From NCBI GenBank assembly GCA_020199775.1, contig JAIVJZ010000012.1, positions 1 through 52,247 on the forward strand: a DNA stretch of 52,247 bases, given 5' to 3'. Shown here piece after piece: positions 6,639-14,800 of the stretch. How positions within the stretch are numbered: position 1 is the first letter of the stretch; the number at the start of each line of letters is the position of its first letter. The translations under genes and the position numbers were made by a program. This DNA is from Acidobacteriota bacterium (GTDB lineage Bacteria; Acidobacteriota; Blastocatellia; Pyrinomonadales; Pyrinomonadaceae). A model generated the notes under the pieces. The model did no database searches and was not told the origin of the DNA. It saw only the letters and a list, made by a program, of their open reading frames with translations.

Positions 6639-8627
6639 TTAATTGCCTTTTTCGGTCACGTTCGCGCCGCTCATGACGGCCACGGAGGTGTACGGTAGAT
6701 CGGCGAAGGTCACGCCGCGTGAAGCCACGCGCACCATAATCTTGTAGAGGCCGGGGCGCGGGAAGACCTGCGCCACTTCGTACTCGCCTTCGCCCACTTC
6801 CTTCGCCCACTGTCGCTGCTGCCAGATGCCCGGCGGCTCGAAGGCCAAGACCTGCACGTCCTGTAGACCCTTCAGCGGTTGACCCGTCGCGGAGTCGATC
6901 ACGCGGAAGCGGAGCGGGACGGACTCGCCCGACTTGAACTGTTTGCCGTCGAAGAACGCTTTGACCGCGACGGAGACGGTCGGGACGTTCTTCTCCGCGT
7001 CGGGCGAAGCGGCGACTTCCAACTGGAAGCAATGTGCGATGCGCGGCTGGCTGGTCAGGACGGAAACGTCGAAACGGCCGGAGCCTTTGAGCCGGATGGG
7101 CACCGTGTAGACGCCGGGCGCGGTCTCGGTGAGGCTGCGGTTCAGGATCATGGCCGCGTGCGGGCGTCGCTTGTAGTTCGAGAGCGTGCCCATCGGGGCC
7201 ATCATGCCCTCGACGTAGTAGTAGATCATCGCGTCGGGCGTGTTGGCGATCATCGCGGCGTTGCCTTCGGGGGTCGTGGCGATCATGTCGGCCACGCCGA
7301 TCTCAGCCGCGAGCGCGCTCGCGGGTTTCTGCCCGGCCGAAACGTCAACGGCCGAGAACCTGCCCTTCGCGACGCCGGCCAACTCGATGAGCGAAAATTT
7401 CTCCGAACTCGTGCCGCGCACGTAGGCGTAGCGGTCGGTGAAGACGATCTGATCCGGCCCTTTCGAGACTTCCACCGAGCCGGCGACCTGATTCGTCGAA
7501 GCGTCGATGATCTCGACCAGATTCGCCACCTGATTGACGGCGAAGCCGAAGCGTCCGCTCGGGTCGAAGCGGAAGGCGACCGCGCCGCGCTTGACCGGGA
7601 TGCTGCGCACGACCTGCTGCGTGGCGGGGTCGATGACGCTGACGGCAGCTCCGTTGATCGCCGCCACGTAAATCAAGCGGCTCGTCGGGCTGTAGGTCAC
7701 CGGAACCGGCGTCTTGCCGACCGGGATGTCCGCGATCTTGGTCAACTTCTCCGCGTCGATGGCCGTGACGGTGTCGGCCGCGCTGTTGGTCACGTAGGCG
7801 TAGCGGCCGTCGGGCGTGAAGGCCAGATTGTGCAGACCCGCGCCCGCTTCGATTGTGGCGGCGAGCTTGTTGGTGGCGGCGTCGATGACGGCTACCGCGG
7901 GCGAGTTGTCGAGCCCGACCCAGACGTAGCGGCCGCCCGGCTGGATGGCGATGCGCATGGGTCGCTTCTTGTCGCCGACGGGGATCGTGGCGACGACCTT
8001 GCGCGTGATGGTGTTGACGACCGCCACGGCCGACTGTTCGGGCAGCGTGACGTAGACCGTCTGCTTGTCGTCGGTGAGCGCCCAGTCCGCCCCCGCGCCG
8101 GGCAGCGTGATCAGGCTTTCGAGTTGCGTGCGGCTGAATGAGACGAGCGGGTTGATGACCGAGATCGTGTTGTCGTGGTTGAGCGTTAAGAGCAGGTAAC
8201 TGTTGAGATCGATGTCGGGGCGCGCGCTCAGGAGGCCGCCCATGAAGGTGCTGATCTTGTCTTTACACTCGGCCTCGCTCGGCGTGTGGTTGACCTTGCG
8301 CGTGCTAATCCAGGAGCGCAGCCGGACGCCCGCCAGCGGCTGACTCGTGCGCGCGTCAGTGACGCTGAAAGTGACGACGGCATCTTCGCCGGCGACGAGT
8401 CCCTTGCTGCCTTCTCCGATTGCCTTCGCCGTGAAGTCGATGCGAACGTCCTCTTTCTCGAAACGGCCGGAGGCGACGGACGGGGCTTTAGCGACCGCTT
8501 CGGAGGCCGGTTTCAGCTTCGTATCTTTCGGCCCGCCGATCTGCGCCGCCGCCGTCGTGATGCAGACCACGATGAGGAGCAAAGCCTGCGCGAGCATACG
8601 GGCGGACGGAGAGTAACGATGATTCAT
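6639..8627 (-). CDS. Secreted YVTN/cytochrome-D1-like beta-propeller protein
   Basis: About 662 residues with a signal peptide (hydrophobic stretch to TTAAAQIGG). Residues about 60-115 form an Ig-like segment (VTFSVTDARTSQPLAGVRLRSW). Residues about 185-430 hold a beta-propeller built of YVTN-type blades (AVAVVNTITRKVVATIPVG, YAYVTNSAADTVTAID, VSVIDPATQQVVRSIPV). The C-terminal part is again beta-rich with GRFDVSV and TGQPLKGLQDVQV segments. Such propellers usually bind proteins or surfaces; no haem ligand or catalytic motif is evident, so calling it a nitrite reductase would be wrong. The start at ATG 8627 has AGGA 11 bases upstream; a GTG at 8633 is the alternative. It lies 264 bp downstream of the giant MCO gene, beyond two hairpins, and 36 bp before the small metal-binding gene. 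Confidence 0.82.
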   Translation of the reverse strand: MNHRYSPSARMLAQALLLIVVCITTAAAQIGGPKDTKLKPASEAVAKAPSVASGRFEKEDVRIDFTAKAIGEGSKGLVAGEDAVVTFSVTDARTSQPLAGVRLRSWISTRKVNHTPSEAECKDKISTFMGGLLSARPDIDLNSYLLLTLNHDNTISVINPLVSFSRTQLESLITLPGAGADWALTDDKQTVYVTLPEQSAVAVVNTITRKVVATIPVGDKKRPMRIAIQPGGRYVWVGLDNSPAVAVIDAATNKLAATIEAGAGLHNLAFTPDGRYAYVTNSAADTVTAIDAEKLTKIADIPVGKTPVPVTYSPTSRLIYVAAINGAAVSVIDPATQQVVRSIPVKRGAVAFRFDPSGRFGFAVNQVANLVEIIDASTNQVAGSVEVSKGPDQIVFTDRYAYVRGTSSEKFSLIELAGVAKGRFSAVDVSAGQKPASALAAEIGVADMIATTPEGNAAMIANTPDAMIYYYVEGMMAPMGTLSNYKRRPHAAMILNRSLTETAPGVYTVPIRLKGSGRFDVSVLTSQPRIAHCFQLEVAASPDAEKNVPTVSVAVKAFFDGKQFKSGESVPLRFRVIDSATGQPLKGLQDVQVLAFEPPGIWQQRQWAKEVGEGEYEVAQVFPRPGLYKIMVRVASRGVTFADLPYTSVAVMSGANVTEKGN

Positions 8628-8788
8628 GATCACTTATTTCCTAAAATTTAACCGGCTTGATAAGGAGGTAAAAATTGAACCGCTTGTGTAATTATTTAGA
8701 TGTTTCAAGTCGTCGTCAGGCTGCTTTGCGCGTGCCCGTAAAGTGAAAATTTTTAGCGAAAAATTTGTGTCCGGTCAGGGTTGGCGGC

Positions 8789-8818
8789 GCGGGCGACTCT
8801 TGATGCGGAGTCGCCCGC
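8789..8818. terminator. Hairpin terminator of the giant MCO gene (distal)
   Basis: An 11-bp perfect stem GCGGGCGACTC (8789-8799) with GAGTCGCCCGC (8808-8818) and an 8-base loop. On the minus strand it is followed by an A/T-rich stretch containing a run of five T. It lies about 75 bp beyond the MCO stop. Confidence 0.7.
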
Positions 8819-8840
8819 ACGCGCGCTGTCTTTTGCGAGC

Positions 8841-8871
8841 CCGCGGCCGGCGCTAATCACACCGGCCGCGG
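8841..8871. terminator. Hairpin immediately after the giant MCO gene
   Basis: A 10-bp perfect GC stem CCGCGGCCGG (8841-8850) with CCGGCCGCGG (8862-8871), loop of 11 bases, about 20 bp after the stop. It forms a tandem pair with the hairpin at 8789-8818. Confidence 0.55.
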
Positions 8872-8891
8872 GGAAAGTCCGTCGTCCGTGT

Positions 8892-11800
8892 TTACTGGAC
8901 GGCAGTGGTGGTTGTAGTCGTCGCGCCCGTGACGCGGAAGATGCCCCAGAGACCGCTCGTGACGTTGAAGCTCTCCTGCGTCCGGTACATGTAGTCTCCC
9001 GGTTGGCTGAAAGCCCCACCTGCTTTGGGCAGGACGATGTTCCAGTGGCGGCGGGCGCTATGGCCGCCCTGCGTGCCGATGGTGGTCGAAGTGGGCTCGG
9101 CGAAGCCGGGCGACCAGATGACGGTCGAATTCTCCCGCCACGGCTCGTGGAACCAGTTGTGGCCGAAGAGGGTGAACGCGTGCTGACGGGGGTGACCCGT
9201 CGGCTGGGCGACGCGGAACCGGACGCCCGTGCCCGCCGCGACGGAGAAGACCGGGGTTTCCGGGTCGCCGTGCGAGGTCGAGCTGAAGACGTTGGCTTGG
9301 TTCACGTCGTTGAGCAGCTCGTGGACGTGCTGGAACGTGTTGTGATCCCGCTTGGTCATCTCCTGAAGGAATCCGAGCCTCGCCCACAGGGGTTCAGTCC
9401 TGTAGTTGAAAGCCTTCATCCCGGAGTCTTCCGAATCCGACTCCTCGGTGTAGTTGCGCACGGGGTTGACGCCCGCGAGCCCGAGGATGGTCTGACCCTG
9501 CGTGGCGTTCGGGCCGACCATGTTCACGTCGTCCTGATAGACGACGACGAACTCTTTGAAGAGCAGGCTGCCCGCGGCGTTTCTGACCTCGGCTTCCGCG
9601 TTGGAGTTGGCCGCGGTCGTCCACGTCGCGCCCAGCGGTTCGACGACGAGCACGCCGCCCGCGCCGTGCGAACCGTGCTTCATGATGTCGCCGTAGTCGG
9701 TCAGGTTGAGCGTGCCGTACTCGATGGGCTGCGCGGTGCGCGACCCGTCGGCGTTGACCGTCACCTTCCCGGCGTACCAGCGGTACTTCTTGGTCTCGCC
9801 GGGCGAGGCCGTTTGCTTGTCGTTGAGGCCGACGTTCGCGCCGTCGCTGGTGCGCACGTCGTACTCAAGCAACTGCGGGTGGAGGCTGACCTCCTTCGAC
9901 GACTTCAACTGGTTAAGGTTGAACTGCGGAACCAGCATCGGCATGAGATTCCACGCGTCGTAGTCGGGCATCGGCGTCGTGCCGAGCGGGAGCTTGTTGG
10001 TCAACTCAAGGTTGATACAGTCGCCCGCGTTGGCGCGCAGCACGAGCGGTTCGAGTTTCTTCGTCCCGGCTTTGATGGCGGCCACGTCCGCTTGCTGGAC
10101 GAAGACGATACCGGCCGGGTCTTTGAGACCGAACTTGGTGTTGTAGACGATGCCGTTCGGGCCGACGAGGTCTTTGGCGAGCCAAGCCTCGACCGCGAGC
10201 GGCCGCTGCGTCGCGCCTGCCGGACAGAAGTCCGTGCGCAGGCCGGCGTCGCTGCTGCTCACCGTTCCGGCGGTGTTCGAGGGCAGCGCTTTGAGGCCGG
10301 TGCGCAGACCCTTGTATGAACGCAGGAGACCCCACATGCCGTTCCACAGGCTGTCGGTGTTGAACGCGCCGTACATAAAGTCGGCCACGTCTTTGTTACC
10401 GCCGCTGACGTTACCGACGGCCGGGATCGGCGGCACGTCGAACTCGAAGTGCTCGGAGATGCCGAGCCCCTGCGCGTTGTACCAGCCGGAATTAGGCGAC
10501 GAAGGTTCGTGCAGCCACTTCCCGCCGTGGAGGCTGAAGACGTGCTGCTCTTCCTGCGCGCCCTGAATCAGGCGAATCTGCACCTTGTCGCCTTCGTAGG
10601 CTTCGAGGAGCGGCGTGAACGGATCGCCGTGGATCGTGTTACCGGCGTCGTCCTTCGAGCGGAAGACGTTCGCCATGTCGCCGCGAGCGTCGGTGAGCTG
10701 CGTGTTGGTCGCGCCGTCGCGGACGCGCAGCGGGATCGGCTCGTTGCGATAGTTGATCAGACCCGTGCCCGGATCGCCGGCCGAGATGGACTCGGGCTGC
10801 GGAATCGCAGGCGGTTCGAGGATGAACGGCAGGCCGATTTCTTTACGCCCCGGAGGGTTAATCGGCTTCAGGTCGGGCGTGTAGACGAGTGCGAAGTCGG
10901 CGATGGCGAGGTTGAACTCGCGGTAGCTCTTCGTCGCGTCCGGCGTCACGATGTTGGCCGCGTAAGAGGTCGGGCCTCCGTCGGCGCGCGTCGCCATCGG
11001 GGTGCCGCTCGTGGTCTCCCACTTCGAGCCGGCCGGTTCGACCACCAGCGCGCCGTAGAGGCCGTGATGCTGGTGCGAAGAGGGGCCGAAGTGATCGTGT
11101 GTGAAGACGGTGCGGATCGTGCGATCCACGCCGTTGTTGTTCAGGAGCGGGTCAGCCCACCAACGCTGCGTGGTCGTCTGCGCGCCCACGTAGTCGCCGA
11201 TGCCGTTGCCGTCGAGGTCTGGCCCATCGCCGAACTTCGGATTGGTGACGAGCGACAGCATTTGCCCGCCGCCGTGCACGCTCTGGTGATGGTTGTTGGC
11301 GTGGACGCGCTCCTGCACCTCGCCGGGCGAGAAGGTGCCGTCCTCGTAGTTCCAACCGTTGCCCGCGCCGTCCGACGCCATCACGTCAAACTTCACGAGG
11401 TGGATGTGTTGGCCGATGGTGTCGGTCGGCGTGAAAATTTGGAAGTCGTCCAGATTGAGCACGTGCGGGACGAGGTTCGTGGCCTTGAACTGCACGCAGT
11501 CGTTCGAGTTGGCGCGGAAGAAGAACGGCTCCGGCGTCTTCTGCCCGTCGCGCGTGGCGAGGGCGTCGTCTTCGAGCGTCGTGATGCGGGCTTGGCGGTC
11601 GTGCCAGCCGGCCTTGTTGACCGTCATGTCGAACTGGATGTAAGCGGCGCGGTAGTTACGCAGCGGCGTGCCCGGAGCACAGGGCTCCGCGAACGGCGCG
11701 CCCGGCTGCCGCGGCTGTCCGTTGACGAGGAAGAGGCCGCTCGCGCCCGTGGGCGTGTAGGCGGGATAGGCGGCCGCAGGCCAGCCGTATTGCGTCGTGA

Positions 11801-14800
11801 CTTGCACGCCGCCCTTGCCCTCGTGGAACTCCATCGCCTTCTTCTCGACGTTGGTTCCCTCGAGCGGAAGCAGTTCGATCTTGGCCGAAGTCAACTCGCG
11901 TGCGAAGGCGAGCAGGTTCGGGTCGTTGTTGAGCGACAGGACGCGCGCGGCGACCGGGTCGGTCAACAGGTGCGGGTGAATGGCATCCTTACCGTCGATG
12001 AACTCGGAGGCGAGGATGCGGTGGCGCGGCAGCCCGCCGTCCTGCTCGATGTCGAGCGGCGGCTGCGGCGGACGGTGACCGGCCTGCGCGGCGACGAAGA
12101 AGGGGAAGCCCTTCACGTCGGCGGTCGGCATCGGCGCCATCACGCGGTTGGGCAGCGGGACGACGGCCGGGTTCGGCGTGCCGCCCGCGATCTCCGCGTC
12201 GGGCAGGTTGCGGTCGGGCGTGCCCTGCTCGAACACGTCGTGAACTCTCCACAGTTCCCACATGCCCTGCGCGAAGTGCGGGTAGAGGTGGCAGTGGAAG
12301 ATCGAGTCGCCGACGGTGAAGTTGCGGTTGCCCGAACCACCGTAGTTGATCTCGTAGGTGAAACCGGAACCCGGCCCGATGGTCTGCGAGTCGAGATAGG
12401 TCGAATCATCCTCGCGCGGCTCGTGCAGCCACTGGTGCGCGTGGAGGTGGAAAACGTGCGTCTCCTTCGGCCCGACGTGGATGTTGCGGAAGCGCACGGG
12501 GTCGCCGAGGTACGAGTGGTGAACGCCCGACGGATCATCGGGGAACAGCACTTCGTTGGCGCGGCCGTAGGAGTCCGTGCGAACCACCATCGAGGGGTCG
12601 CCGTTGGCCCACGATTCGAGGAAGAACTCTTCGAACTTACATTCGCCGCAGTCCTTCGACGGGCCGACCTTCTTGCGGTTGGCGACGAGCGGCGCGCCGA
12701 GCGAGGCCGAGCCATAGTTGATGGCGAAGCCGTCGCGGACGCCGTGGAACAGTTCGGCGTCCAGTTCGGGGAACGCCTGCACGGTCTTCGTCTCGTCGTG
12801 GAAGATGACCACGAATTCGCGGAAGGGCTGCCCGCACGTCGATGAAGGCGGCGCGTTGGTGCAGTTCTCCGTGAAGCCCGTGATGAGGGCGTTAACGTCC
12901 GTGTGGACGATCTCGTTCGAAGCCGTGAGCATGTTGAGGATCGGCGCGCCGGTTGAGTCCGTCGCCTCGAAGTTGATCTTCGGCGTGTTGTCGGGGTTGC
13001 GACCCGCCGTGACCTTCGCCAGTTGCGCGGCCGTCACCTGCGAGCGATACCACTTCGCGCCCTGCGGCTCGACGACGACCGCGCCGAAGAGGCCGAGCAC
13101 CATCTGACCGCCGTCGCCTTCGCCGCCGACGTTCGCGCCCATCGAATGAATCATGTACTGGCCCTGCTTGCGGCCGTACCACGTGTAGGTCTTCGTCTGG
13201 CCGGTCTCGACCAGTGAAGATGCGTTCTTGCCGACGTTCGCGCCGTCCGAGACGCCGGAGCCGTTGACGTAGTCGAGGCCGTTGACGTGCATCGAAGCCG
13301 CGCGCGTGAAGGTCGAATTGTCCGCAAGGAACTTGACCGGCGCGCCCGTGTACGTCTGCTTGTTGGGCTGGTTGGTGTTGGTGATGCTGCTCAGCTCATC
13401 GCGCGTCGAGGTGAGCAGGTTGGTGAAGGTGACTTGCAAGCAGTCGCCCTCGTTGACGCGAAGGACGAGCGGGCGCGGCCGCTTGTCGGGGCGCAACTGA
13501 ACGTTGCCGGCCGCGAGCGATTTCGACGAGTCGATGGCGACCACGTCGCGCTTGAGCGCGTACATCATGCCCGCGGGGTTGAACGCCCCGAAGCGGTTGT
13601 AGGTGTAGACCTGATCGAAGGCGACGACGTTGGCCGTCACCGTCTTGGCGCAGGCGGCCGTCGGGTTCACCGGAGGCGGCGCGACGACGCTGATGTTGAC
13701 GACAGGCGAGGTCGCCGTCGCCCCGGTGCTGTCGGTCGCCTTCGCCGTCAGCGGCCACGCGCCGGTCGTGGTGGCCGTCGCCGTGTAGCTGTAGGGAGCC
13801 GTGGTGTCGGTTCCGAGCAACACGTTGTTGCCGAAGAATTCGACCTTCGTGATCGTGCCCGCGCTGGAAGCGGCGGCGGCGTTGATCGTGAACGTCGTGG
13901 AGGACGACTGGGTGAACTTCGTGCCCTCGGTCGGGTTCTCGATGTTCACCGTGACCGGCGCGTTGACGGTGACCCGCGATGCGCCGGAAGTGGCCGTCGC
14001 CCCGTGGGTGTCCGTCGCGACGGCCGTCAGCGAAAAGTTGCCCGCGTTGGTGGCGGCCATCGTGATGCCGTAGGGCGCGGCCGAATCGGTGCCGATGAGC
14101 ACCGAGCCGGAGTAGAAGTCGACCTTCGCGACCGACCCGCCCACGTCCGCGGCGTCCGCGTTGATGACGATGCTGCCACCGACGTTGTACTTCGTACCGT
14201 CCACAGGGGACGTTAGCGTGACGGTCGGCAGGTTGTTCGGCGTCGCCGTCACAGGCTGCCAATCGGGGAAGCTGTCGTTCGCGCCGTTGAAGGTGATGTT
14301 CGTCTGGCCTGTGCCGTCGGCGTTCATCACGTAGATTTCCGAGTTGCCGTCGCGCGTCGTGGCGAAGGCGATGGATGCGCCGTCGGGCGAGTAGTCCAGA
14401 GCATCGTCGGACGCGGGGTTGTTGCTGAGGTTGACGGACGCGCCGTTCGGCTTGATGAGCCAGAGTTCGTTGTCGCCCGTGGCGTTGCCCTGAAAGGCGT
14501 ACATGGTGCCGAAGGGATCGACGACCGGGTTGGTCTCGATCCCGGGGTGGGTGGTGAGCCGCCACTTGTCGCCGCCGGTGACGGCGCTGAGGCGGTGAAT
14601 ATCCCAGTTGCCGAAGAAGGTGCTCGCGAAGATGAGCTTGCCGCCGTCGGGCGACCACTCGGGGCGCGAGTCAGTCCCGGCCTGATAGGTGAGCCGGACG
14701 GGGTTCGTGCCGTCGGCGTTCATCACGTAAAGCTCGTAGCCGCCGGCGTCGGCGCCGCGGTCGCTCGTGAAAGCGATCTTCGTGCCGTCGGGCGACCAGA

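Noticed and set aside
6639..8627. Nitrite reductase (cytochrome cd1) identity for the propeller protein
   Set aside because: YVTN blades resemble the D1 domain, but no haem-binding CxxCH or D1-haem histidines are visible.
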